The notes: generated by a model from the letters alone, not told the origin. A DNA stretch of 6,258 bases from JAVBME01 sp031552765 (GCA_031552765.1 JAVBME010000042.1:1-6258); one strand, 5' to 3'; shown: positions 1-6,007, counted from the stretch's first letter. Program-made: numbers and translations.

Positions 1-128
1 TAAAAAAAGAACTGTCGCGTAGCTAGGGATGGCTCGCAGTAGGACTTACTATAACGATAGATAACAATCAAGCCAAAGACTTTTTGCACTGAATACCAAA
101 TGTATAATTAATATATAAAGGTGCTTTT

Positions 129-141
129 GTCTACAGTCTGA
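129..141 (+). repeat. 13-base repeat, left copy
   Basis: GTCTACAGTCTGA directly precedes the terminator stem at 141-172, sharing base 141. Its exact reverse complement lies at 6035-6047, also abutting a hairpin. In both places the order read along the copy's own strand is the 13-mer, then the hairpin. Confidence 0.6.
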
Positions 142-174
142 AATACCCTGCCTGTAAATAGGCAGGGTATTTTT
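141..174 (+). terminator. Intrinsic terminator
   Basis: A perfect 12-bp stem pairs 141-152 (AAATACCCTGCC) with 161-172 (GGCAGGGTATTT) around the 8-base loop TGTAAATA, and the T run continues to 174. It probably ends transcription arriving from left of the window. The A-rich 5' arm would also give it a T-rich tail on the minus strand, but no converging gene is seen. The motif GTCTACAGTCTGA abuts the stem on its 5' side. Confidence 0.85.
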
Positions 175-216
175 ATCACTCTTCAAGTATACAAGGTCGT
201 ACAAGGATTTTGCTTT

Positions 217-232
217 TGTAAAATTTTTTACA
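217..232. promoter_or_regulatory. Palindromic candidate operator
   Basis: TGTAAAA and TTTTACA are exact 7-bp half-sites around a TT centre, lying about 10 bases before the candidate -35 of the first operon. The size and symmetry suit a dimeric repressor or activator. The sequence is AT-rich, so chance is possible, and I cannot assign a regulator. Confidence 0.3.
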
Positions 233-241
233 GCCTTTGTT

Positions 242-272
242 TTGCAAGTTTGCAGGAAAACTGTGCTATAGT
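242..272 (+). promoter_or_regulatory. Probable promoter of the three-gene operon
   Basis: The -10 is TATAGT (267-272), preceded by TG at 264-265, giving an extended -10. The best -35 is TTGCAA (242-247), with a long 19-base spacer, so the extended -10 probably carries most of the recognition. Transcription would start near 279, about 38 bases before the chosen start codon. Confidence 0.45.
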
Positions 273-316
273 AGAGAAAGAAAGATAAATCATCGATAAA
301 AGTGAGGTATAGGGCT

Positions 317-961
317 GTGGGAAGAAAAAATTATGTAGGTTTATTTTTAACGGTGTTGTTTATTTTTACTTTTTTTCATGTTACGTCGGATAACCGCTCG
401 GCACATGCCGCCAACAGGTATATAGCGCAAAAATATTCTTTTGATGCTACCGGCGCTTTGCTGACTCCTTTGACTGCCGACTTTGGCAGTGTAAAAAAGA
501 CCGCCTATGTGGAAAGAAAAGAACTGTCGCCTGACAAAAGGCTGTTGCTGGTAGCTTATGCGACAGGTTCAGACAGTGTCTTTGCGGTGCAGATGTTTGA
601 CAGCTATAATTATTCTATTTATAAAGTGCGCCTGCGTGACGATAAACGAGAAGAGATAGTCATCTTGGGCTTGGGAAAGCCGGGGGAAAAAAGAGTGCCT
701 TTACAGGAGATACGCATAATCGGAGAAAATACAGCTGGGGAGCTGGTGTCTTTTCCGGTGCAGGGTTTCCAGCCGGCTGCGGTTTTAAATTCGCCCCTGC
801 AACTTGACGGCGACCGTGTCATGCGACTGTCGCTGGGCGTGAACGGGAAAGATATAAAAATCTACTGGGACGCCGCCGCTGAAGCGTTTGTGTGTGCAAA
901 CTCCGCCGCTCCTACGCAGGCTCCCGCCGCGGCGACAGCGGACAAAGGGGAGGACATTTAA
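317..961 (+). CDS. Exported protein of unknown function
   Basis: I do not recognise this family. From GTG at 317 the product is 214 residues. It has a short basic N-terminus, a hydrophobic stretch at about residues 7-23, and a likely signal peptidase I site after Ala-His-Ala (residues 29-31), so the mature part should lie outside the cytoplasmic membrane. The mature part alternates charged and hydrophobic residues in a way that suggests a beta-rich fold. It ends in a low-complexity Ala/Thr/Pro tail. The GTG at 317 is preferred because GAGGT (304-308) sits 8 bases before it. The same frame can also open at GTG 302 (219 residues), but no ribosome binding site precedes that codon. The gene overlaps the next by one base, so it heads a co-translated operon with the small protein and the AEC transporter. 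It may therefore act at the envelope together with the transporter, which is inference from context only. Confidence 0.8.
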   Translation: MGRKNYVGLFLTVLFIFTFFHVTSDNRSAHAANRYIAQKYSFDATGALLTPLTADFGSVKKTAYVERKELSPDKRLLLVAYATGSDSVFAVQMFDSYNYSIYKVRLRDDKREEIVILGLGKPGEKRVPLQEIRIIGENTAGELVSFPVQGFQPAAVLNSPLQLDGDRVMRLSLGVNGKDIKIYWDAAAEAFVCANSAAPTQAPAAATADKGEDI

Positions 962-1296
962 TGTTTGGCGAAAAAGAAGAGCAGGAATTTGCCGGCTTAC
1001 TGGATCTGTTCAAGCAAGACAAAGAACTGGGCGAGATGATAAGCAAGGTAAGTTTCGAAGATCTTTTTTCTTATAAATTTATGGCGGAAAACAGCGATTT
1101 TTCCTCTTTGGACGATATGTTGTACCGCAGCGGTTTTGGTATTGTCAATCCTTTGGAGATAGAGAATGTATCGCCTGAGCGCTGGGACGAATACATTGCT
1201 AAACATACTAAATGCCAGAAGTGGCATGAATTTGGCAAACTGGCCATGATCGTCTGGATGAATGGCAAATTGGCGGAAAGGCAAGAAAAACAGTAA
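961..1296 (+). CDS. Small soluble protein of unknown function
   Basis: The product is 111 residues, charged, without signal peptide or membrane segment, and probably mostly helical. I recognise no family or catalytic motif. The C-terminal part (about residues 70-111) is rich in Trp, Lys and His, with a single Cys in a Lys-Cys-Gln-Lys-Trp-His context. The start is ATG at 961, sharing its A with the TAA stop of the exported protein (TAATG). GGGGAGG (947-953) gives a good ribosome binding site 7 bases upstream. A longer reading from 892 exists, but its extra N-terminus lies wholly inside the upstream gene and has no binding site. Tight coupling on both sides suggests that its amount is tied to those of the exported protein and the transporter. 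Confidence 0.8.
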   Translation: MFGEKEEQEFAGLLDLFKQDKELGEMISKVSFEDLFSYKFMAENSDFSSLDDMLYRSGFGIVNPLEIENVSPERWDEYIAKHTKCQKWHEFGKLAMIVWMNGKLAERQEKQ

Positions 1297-2238
1297 ATGC
1301 CTGTAGTACTTCACGCCATACAAAGTGTCGCCAGCATCGTTATAATGATCGTCATAGGGATTGCTCTGGCCCGGCGCGGCTGGTTCAATGAAGAAAGCGG
1401 CAAGCTTATCGCCAATCTTGTGAGCAAAGTATCGCTGCCCTGTGTAGTTCTTTTAAATATCACAGATAATTTTAACCGGGGGAACTTTTTTGACCTGGTG
1501 CATGGCCTGGCCATACCGGTCACTTCTGTGATAATCAGTTATTATGTCGGCGCTTTTTTCGTGTGGGCACTAAAAGTGCCGCAAGGACGCCGGTCGATAT
1601 TTAAAGCAATGTTTTACTTAGCCAACTGCATGTATATAGGTTTGCCGATCAATATTGCCTTGTTCGGCGAAGGCAGCGTTGTTTATGTTTTTGAGTATTT
1701 CGCCGCCAATACAGTCGCGCTGTGGGGCGTAGGCGTATACCAGATGGCGATGGAGGGCAGAGGGGACGAGGCAAAACCGAAAATAGCCGATTCGTTGAAG
1801 AAGATACTTTTTTCGCCGCTGCTGGGTTTGATAATAGCTGTTATACTTGTGCTTTTGGGGATAAAACTGCCGCCTTTGTTAAAAGATACCTGCCGTTATC
1901 TGGGCAGTATGACGACGCCCTTGTCTATGATTTTTGTCGGTCTGGCTTTAAGCAGAACGGTTTTAGCCGATATGAAGCTAAATCTGGAAAATATCGCGGC
2001 TCTTTCCGGCCGTTTTATCATTGGGCCGGCGGTTGTTTTCCTGTTGCATACCTTTATTCCGGCTGGCGAGCTGGAATTTAAGGTGCTGGTGATACAGTCG
2101 GCGACTCCTGTCGCGGTCGCCATACCTTTGCTTGCCGAGGTATATGGTCTGGATGTCAAGTATGCGGCCATTTTGACAAGTATGTCCACTTTGCTTTTTA
2201 TAATTTCCGTTCCCATTTATATGTGGATTTTGCATTAA
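1297..2238 (+). CDS. AEC family transporter (auxin efflux carrier/malate permease type)
   Basis: The 313-residue product is a polytopic inner-membrane protein with about ten hydrophobic segments. The two halves are separated by a charged cytoplasmic loop near residues 152-168. That length and layout fit the bacterial AEC family (PF03547). Family-type signatures are the Asn-x4-Gly-Leu-Pro stretch at residues 110-117 in the first half, Thr-Pro-Leu-Ser at 207-210 before a glycine-containing helix, and the Ala-Thr-Pro-Val-Ala stretch at 269-273 in the second half. Characterised relatives move organic anions such as malate. The substrate here cannot be read from sequence. The ATG directly follows the stop of the preceding gene. 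The nearest purine-rich stretch, GGAAAGG (1275-1281), is 15 bases away, so translation probably depends on ribosomes finishing the upstream gene. A terminator follows at 2265-2310. Confidence 0.9.
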   Translation: MPVVLHAIQSVASIVIMIVIGIALARRGWFNEESGKLIANLVSKVSLPCVVLLNITDNFNRGNFFDLVHGLAIPVTSVIISYYVGAFFVWALKVPQGRRSIFKAMFYLANCMYIGLPINIALFGEGSVVYVFEYFAANTVALWGVGVYQMAMEGRGDEAKPKIADSLKKILFSPLLGLIIAVILVLLGIKLPPLLKDTCRYLGSMTTPLSMIFVGLALSRTVLADMKLNLENIAALSGRFIIGPAVVFLLHTFIPAGELEFKVLVIQSATPVAVAIPLLAEVYGLDVKYAAILTSMSTLLFIISVPIYMWILH

Positions 2239-2264
2239 GAACTAGTTAAATAAAGAAAATCGAT

Positions 2265-2310
2265 AAAAAAGGCGAAAAAAAGAACATAAGTTCTATATTT
2301 TGCCTTTTTT
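2265..2310 (+). terminator. Terminator of the AEC operon
   Basis: Arms 2265-2285 and 2290-2310 form a 21-position stem with one G-U pair and two A-A mismatches around the 4-base loop ATAA. The last six bases are T. The A-run at 2265-2270 makes it potentially bidirectional. The tip of the stem (2282-2293) is also an exact GAAC-N4-GTTC LexA-type site, so the element may have two roles. Confidence 0.75.
2282..2293. promoter_or_regulatory. LexA/SOS box (exact GAAC-N4-GTTC)
   Basis: GAACATAAGTTC matches the core of the Bacillota LexA (DinR) operator without mismatch. It lies about 22 bases before the candidate -35 of the LysM gene. Its palindrome doubles as the tip of the upstream terminator stem, so the match could be incidental. 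Two further LexA-like sites in the same intergenic region make a regulatory role more likely. Confidence 0.5.
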
Positions 2311-2315
2311 GCCAT

Positions 2316-2344
2316 TTGCCCTCAGAACGTTTGTTTGCTAATAT
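2316..2344 (+). promoter_or_regulatory. Candidate promoter of the LysM (YneA-like) gene
   Basis: TAATAT (2339-2344) is preceded by TG (2336-2337), giving an extended -10, and TTGCCC (2316-2321) lies 17 bases upstream as a weak -35. TATAAA at 2342-2347 and 2348-2353 are alternative -10 hexamers. The -10 region falls in the 14-base gap between the two inverted LexA-like sites, where a bound repressor would block it. Confidence 0.4.
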
Positions 2345-2362
2345 AAATATAAACAAACGTTC
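2325..2362. promoter_or_regulatory. Paired inverted LexA-like operators
   Basis: GAACGTTTGTTT (2325-2336) and AAACAAACGTTC (2351-2362) form a perfect 12-bp inverted repeat around 14 AT-rich bases. Each arm is itself a GAAC-N4-GTTC site with one mismatch (the left arm ends GTTT, the right arm begins AAAC). The right arm ends on the base before the AGGAGG of the LysM gene. Its position over the likely -10 and transcription start is typical of repressor sites. Alternatively the repeat could be a single extended operator or an RNA hairpin in the leader. Confidence 0.55.
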
Positions 2363-2373
2363 AGGAGGTTGTC

Positions 2374-2679
2374 ATGAATAAATTGACAGTAAAACTGTTT
2401 GCAATAATGATATTGGCCTGTGCTGTTTTTGCGCCGGCGCTGTTTGCCGAGGGACAGAGGCAGATATGGCGGGAACATAGAGTAACAGTGTGTCATGGCG
2501 ATACCGTATGGGCATTGGCGGCCGGCTTTGCCGACAAGGGTGAAGATGTCCGCGAAGTGGTAGAGCGCATATATAAAGTAAACAACCTTGGCGCGCGCGC
2601 CGCGATACAACCAGGGCAGACGCTGGTGGTGCCCGTGCGCTCCGAGTCTGGGAAAATGCATGTGGCTATGAATGACTGA
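2374..2679 (+). CDS. YneA-like LysM protein, probable SOS cell-division inhibitor
   Basis: The 101-residue product has one N-terminal hydrophobic segment (about residues 7-25), usable as membrane anchor or signal peptide with possible cleavage after Ala25. One LysM domain (about 36-88) fills most of the rest, with the usual Gly-Asp-Thr-Val-Trp (42-46), an Asn-Asn-Leu (70-72) and the closing Ile-Gln-Pro-Gly-Gln-Thr-Leu-Val-Val-Pro-Val (78-88). LysM binds peptidoglycan. A size of about 100 residues, anchor plus single LysM, and the longer-than-usual spacing between the first motif and the Asn match Bacillus subtilis YneA, a LexA-controlled inhibitor that delays division during DNA damage. AGGAGG (2363-2368) precedes the ATG by 5 bases. 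LexA-like sites upstream agree with the assignment. No lexA gene is in the window. A generic LysM protein is the alternative. Confidence 0.75.
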   Translation: MNKLTVKLFAIMILACAVFAPALFAEGQRQIWREHRVTVCHGDTVWALAAGFADKGEDVREVVERIYKVNNLGARAAIQPGQTLVVPVRSESGKMHVAMND

Positions 2680-2728
2680 TAAAATATTGCGCTGGTAAGT
2701 ACTGCTGTCCTTATTAGCGTGAGTTTTT

Positions 2729-2756
2729 ACGGCGGGTATTTATCCGCCGTTTTTTT
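2729..2756 (+). terminator. Terminator of the LysM gene
   Basis: ACGGCGG (2729-2735) pairs with CCGCCGT (2744-2750). A G-U and a T-A pair extend the stem to nine pairs with a 4-base loop. Seven T residues (2750-2756) follow. It separates the LysM gene from the methionine operon. Confidence 0.85.
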
Positions 2757-2771
2757 GTTGTATCATTGTTG

Positions 2772-2780
2772 TGTTATAAT
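2772..2780 (+). promoter_or_regulatory. Extended -10 promoter of the methionine operon
   Basis: TATAAT (2775-2780) matches the -10 consensus exactly and is preceded by TG (2772-2773) with one base between. No good -35 exists: TTGTTG (2755-2760) is only 14 bases away, and the position at 17 bases reads TTTTTG. Transcription would start near 2787, leaving a leader of roughly 14-25 bases, too short for a SAM, T-box or cobalamin riboswitch. Confidence 0.6.
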
Positions 2781-2800
2781 AAGTTATTATATGTGGCGGG

Positions 2801-3466
2801 GTGGGGAAATTGCCTCTGGTAAGGCCGATATTGAATAAAATAGATCACGGGGAATTGCTGCGCTATGCCGGTATGAAAGAACAGGAAATTTTAGCGGACG
2901 CGTTGCTGGACGAAGCTTGCCGGGAAGCCCTCCTATACGCCCGGCCGGTAGGTTGCTGGGAGATATACGGCTACAGCGGGGGCGTGATTTTGGCGGAAAA
3001 GCCTTTTACTCCGGCCAGCAACGCTTTGGCAAAACACTTGACAGGTGCTTTGCGTGTGGCTGTATTGTCTGTGACAGTGGGCGAAGATATAGAGGAACGG
3101 GTAAAGAGCCTATTTGCAGAAGGAAAGTATACGCTGGCCTTGTTGCTGGACGCGGCCGCTACCACTGCCGTTGAACAGGCGGCGGATGCGGTGTGCGGCC
3201 TGATCGGCTACAATATTGGCCGTGAAGGGCTAAAAGCCGGCCGGCGTTTTAGTCCCGGCTACGGCGATTGGGAGCTGTCCGAACAGCCGGAAGTGCTGCG
3301 CCTGGCCGGTGGTGAAAAAATCGGTATGAAACTGTCCAGCGCGTTTATGCTGCTGCCGCGTAAAAGCATTACCGCGATAATGCCTCTTTGTCTCAAAGAA
3401 AACAGGCAGGAAGAAGGCAACTGTGCTGTTTGCAATAAAGATGACTGCCATTTTAGGAGGAACTGA
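2801..3466 (+). CDS. Stand-alone MetH reactivation-domain protein
   Basis: The product has 221 residues from GTG at 2801. It corresponds to the C-terminal activation domain of cobalamin-dependent methionine synthase (PF02965), which binds S-adenosylmethionine and re-methylates the inactive cob(II)alamin after one-electron reduction. The Arg-x3-Gly-Tyr S-adenosylmethionine-binding signature is at residues 149-154 within Arg-Phe-Ser-Pro-Gly-Tyr-Gly-Asp-Trp. Further family-like stretches are Tyr-Gly-Tyr-Ser-Gly-Gly (56-61) and the Lys-Ser-Ile-Thr segment near 188-191. The C-terminus carries Cys208, Cys211 and Cys216 (C-x2-C-x4-C), which could bind a metal. The next gene encodes a MetH lacking this domain, as with TM0268/TM0269 of Thermotoga maritima, where the separate protein is needed for reactivation. 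The start is uncertain: GTG 2801 has only an adjacent G-rich stretch, while TTG at 2810 would have GGGGT (2798-2802) 7 bases upstream. Confidence 0.85.
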   Translation: MGKLPLVRPILNKIDHGELLRYAGMKEQEILADALLDEACREALLYARPVGCWEIYGYSGGVILAEKPFTPASNALAKHLTGALRVAVLSVTVGEDIEERVKSLFAEGKYTLALLLDAAATTAVEQAADAVCGLIGYNIGREGLKAGRRFSPGYGDWELSEQPEVLRLAGGEKIGMKLSSAFMLLPRKSITAIMPLCLKENRQEEGNCAVCNKDDCHFRRN

Positions 3467-3469
3467 AAT

Positions 3470-5839
3470 ATGTTGAAACTGTTTGACGGAGCTATGGGCA
3501 CACAACTTCAGGCTTTAGGCATTGCCGAAAAACCCTGCCCGGAGTACGCATCGGTAATCGCGCCCGATGATGTGACCGGGATACACGAAACCTATGTGGC
3601 CGCCGGCGCGGATATTATAGAAACGAATACTTTTGGCGCTAATAGAATCAAGTTGGCGCATTTCGGCCTAGAAAAAGAAGTGGAAAAAATAGTTTTGGCT
3701 TCTGTGCAGGCCGCGCGCGCCGCCTGCGGCAAGGACACCCTTGTAGCCGGGGCGGCCGGGCCGACTGGGCGGTTGATACAGCCACTGGGCGATATCTCTT
3801 TTGACGAAGTGTGCAGCGCTTATGAAGAACAGGTAAAAGCCCTGGCTAAAGGCGGCGTAGATTATATACTCTTTGAGACCATCATAGATATACAGGAGAT
3901 GCGGGCGGCAGTACTGGCCGCCAAAGCCGTGTGCGATATACCAATTATCGCGCAACTGGCCTTTGACGCGGGCGGGCGCACGGTCACCGGTACGGATGCC
4001 GCCACTGCCGCGGCGATACTAGAGCCGCTGGGCGTGAGCGTTATCGGCGCCAATTGTTCTTTGGGGCCGGAGCAGCTTTTGCCGATAATAAAAGAAATGG
4101 CGCAAGCCACTACTCTTCCTATATCAGTACAACCCAACGCCGGGCTGCCCGTACTGGAAAACGGCCGGACAGTATTCCCGCAGGGGCCGGAAGAACTAGC
4201 GCTTTGGGTACCTAAACTGGTGGAAGCGGGCGCCGTGTTTGTCGGCGGCTGCTGCGGCACCACGCCTGGTCACATCGCGGCAATGGGCGCGGCATTAAAA
4301 CGTTGTACGCCTGCGGTTCGCGCCGGGTTACCGCGTGGCGTACGTCTTGCTTCGCGCTCACAGTCTGTATGGCTGGGGCAGGACCACCCGACAGTGCTTA
4401 TTGGCGAGCGGATCAACCCTACCGGTCGTAAAGCTATGGCGGAAGAGATAAAAAAAGGCAGCATGGTATCGGTCAAGCGCGATGCGCTGGAGCAGGTAGA
4501 AGCGGGAGCCGCCGTGCTGGACATAAATATGGGAGTGCCGGGGATAGACCAAAAAGAGCTGATGGAAAAAGCCGTGAGCGACCTGTCCAGTATCGTTGCC
4601 GTACCTTTTTCTATCGACAGCACACAGCCGGCGGTGATAGAGGCAGGTTTGCGCTATTATCCCGGCCGGGCGCTGATAAATTCCGTGAGCGGCAAAGACC
4701 CGGAGCCGGTTTTGGCCCTGGCGAAAAAATATGGAGCCGCAGTCATAGTGTTGCCGCTCGGTGAGAAGGGCCTGCCGGCGACGGTGCAAGAGAAAGTGGC
4801 GCTGGCCGCCGGTATCATAGAAAAAGCAAAAGCGGCCGGTCTTTCAGATAACGACATAGTACTGGACGCTTTGGTACTGACCGCGGCGTCTGACGGCAAG
4901 GCCCCGGGCGAGACGCTGAAAACGCTCAGGTTGTACCGGGAGCAGTTCGGCTATCCTACTACCATGGGCCTGAGCAATGTTTCTTTCGGCTTGCCGCGGC
5001 GCGAACTGGTCAACGCGGCTTTCTTCCTCATGGCGCTGGATAGCGGCCTGGACGCCCCTATTATCAATCCGTCGGCTAAACATATAAAAGAGCTGTTGGC
5101 CGCCGCCAGTGTGATAAATGGTAAAGACAACCAGGGTGTACGCTATAGCGAATATTACGCCGCCCAGGCGCAAGAAAGCGCCCAGTCCGATAACCAGGTA
5201 CAGGGCGATGTACTGGCGGCGCTAACCAAAGCGGTGCTGCGCGGAGAAAAGGAGCAGGCGGGAGAATTGGCTCTTGCCGCCCGTGCAGCGGGGCACAGGG
5301 TAGCGGATATTGCTACAGACACTTTGACCAGAGCGATGAATGAGGTAGGGGAGAGATTCGCGGCCGGTAAAGCTTTTTTGCCCCAGGTGCTTATGTCGGC
5401 GGAAGCTATGCGCGCGGCTTTTGACGCTTTGAAAAGCGCGATGAACGAAAACGAAAAACTGGAAAGCGCAGGCAAGATAATGCTGGCGACAGTGGAAGGC
5501 GACATCCACGATCTGGGGAAAAATATCGTAGCCACCCTTATGGAAAACAGTGGATTTACCGTCATCGACCTTGGAAAAGACGTGCCGGCAGCGGAAATAG
5601 CGGAAGCGGCCAAACGGGAGCATCCTGATATAGTAGGCCTGTGCGCCCTGATGACTACTACGCTGGGCGCGATGGAAGAGAGTATAAAAGCACTGAGGAA
5701 CGGAGGATATGGCGGCGGCATAATGGTAGGCGGCGCGGTGCTGACCGAAAACTATGCCCAAGAGCTAAAGGCTGACATGTATGCTAAAGATGGCGTGGCG
5801 GCGGTGAAACTGGCCAAGGGCTGGCGGGAAAAGCAATGA
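3470..5839 (+). CDS. metH: Cobalamin-dependent methionine synthase, lacking the activation domain
   Basis: It transfers a methyl group from 5-methyltetrahydrofolate through cobalamin to homocysteine, making methionine in the cytoplasm. The product has 789 residues against about 1,200 for E. coli MetH. The shortfall is essentially the missing C-terminal activation domain. The homocysteine-binding barrel (about 1-285) carries the zinc ligands Cys196, Cys261 and Cys262 (Gly-Gly-Cys-Cys-Gly). The folate-binding barrel (about 308-560) begins with Gly-Glu-Arg-Ile-Asn-Pro-Thr-Gly (312-319). A helical cap domain spans about 585-665. The Rossmann-type cobalamin domain (about 668-789) has Asp-x-His-x2-Gly at 678-683, with His680 as the expected lower cobalt ligand. 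All three catalytic modules look intact. AGGAGG (3455-3460) lies 9 bases before the ATG, and the reactivation gene stops 3 bases upstream, so the two are co-transcribed. No SAM riboswitch or T-box precedes the operon. Confidence 0.96.
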   Translation: MLKLFDGAMGTQLQALGIAEKPCPEYASVIAPDDVTGIHETYVAAGADIIETNTFGANRIKLAHFGLEKEVEKIVLASVQAARAACGKDTLVAGAAGPTGRLIQPLGDISFDEVCSAYEEQVKALAKGGVDYILFETIIDIQEMRAAVLAAKAVCDIPIIAQLAFDAGGRTVTGTDAATAAAILEPLGVSVIGANCSLGPEQLLPIIKEMAQATTLPISVQPNAGLPVLENGRTVFPQGPEELALWVPKLVEAGAVFVGGCCGTTPGHIAAMGAALKRCTPAVRAGLPRGVRLASRSQSVWLGQDHPTVLIGERINPTGRKAMAEEIKKGSMVSVKRDALEQVEAGAAVLDINMGVPGIDQKELMEKAVSDLSSIVAVPFSIDSTQPAVIEAGLRYYPGRALINSVSGKDPEPVLALAKKYGAAVIVLPLGEKGLPATVQEKVALAAGIIEKAKAAGLSDNDIVLDALVLTAASDGKAPGETLKTLRLYREQFGYPTTMGLSNVSFGLPRRELVNAAFFLMALDSGLDAPIINPSAKHIKELLAAASVINGKDNQGVRYSEYYAAQAQESAQSDNQVQGDVLAALTKAVLRGEKEQAGELALAARAAGHRVADIATDTLTRAMNEVGERFAAGKAFLPQVLMSAEAMRAAFDALKSAMNENEKLESAGKIMLATVEGDIHDLGKNIVATLMENSGFTVIDLGKDVPAAEIAEAAKREHPDIVGLCALMTTTLGAMEESIKALRNGGYGGGIMVGGAVLTENYAQELKADMYAKDGVAAVKLAKGWREKQ

Positions 5840-6007
5840 AAACGGCAGGCGGCGAAATATGCCGGCTATGTGGATAATGTGCAAAACCTGAAGAGGGAGG
5901 ACGGGATGCAGTTCATGCAGTCGCTGCTTAAAGAAAACGGTTTTGTATACTGCGGTATGGTGGTTTTTGACAACAGTGAGAAAATTGCTTTTGAAAAATT
6001 GCTATAA
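5840..6007 (+). pseudogene. C-terminal remnant of a GNAT acetyltransferase
   Basis: After the metH TGA the same frame stays open for 55 codons to TAA at 6005-6007. Its translation resembles the end of small Bacillota GNAT N-acetyltransferases: Met-Gln-x2-Leu-Leu-Lys-Glu-Asn-Gly-Phe followed by Tyr-Cys-Gly-Met, and a closing Ala-Phe-Glu-Lys-Leu-Leu. In the family, the Asn-Gly-Phe segment is the last beta-strand region, near the end of a protein of about 150-170 residues. The acetyl-CoA-binding loop and the N-terminal two thirds are missing, so the gene was probably truncated by a deletion ending at metH. Within it, ATG 5906 has a strong ribosome binding site (GGGAGG, 5895-5900, 5 bases upstream) and could still give a 33-residue peptide. 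I think such a peptide would have no acetyltransferase activity. Confidence 0.55.

Larger units (their letters stand above)
1..316. other. Non-coding region upstream of the first operon
   Basis: No open reading frame with a plausible start and ribosome binding site is visible on either strand. The stretch holds a strong intrinsic terminator (141-174) that probably ends a gene to the left of the window, a 13-base motif directly before it (129-141) that recurs inverted near the right end, a TACAAGG direct repeat spaced 10 bases apart (190-196, 200-206), a 16-base palindrome (217-232), and a probable promoter for the first gene (242-272). Positions 1-120 show nothing I can assign. Confidence 0.6.

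Noticed and set aside
5..530. 14-base direct repeat AAAAGAACTGTCGC at 5-18 and 517-530
   Set aside because: One copy lies inside a coding region, neither is next to any other signal, and a single 14-base match of this kind can plausibly arise by chance in 6 kb.
2410..2424. Lipoprotein lipobox (Ile-Leu-Ala-Cys, residues 13-16) in the LysM protein
   Set aside because: The hydrophobic segment continues for about nine residues past the Cys, and Leu at the -2 position is unusual. An anchor or ordinary signal peptide fits better.
3668..5761. Long open frames antisense to metH
   Set aside because: They follow the codon periodicity of metH, have no ribosome binding sites and give low-complexity or Arg/Ser/His-rich translations typical of shadow frames.
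5837..6007. Readthrough or a recoded TGA extending MetH
   Set aside because: The cobalamin domain already ends normally at residue 789, and the downstream frame resembles a GNAT C-terminus, not a MetH activation domain. No recoding structure follows the TGA directly.
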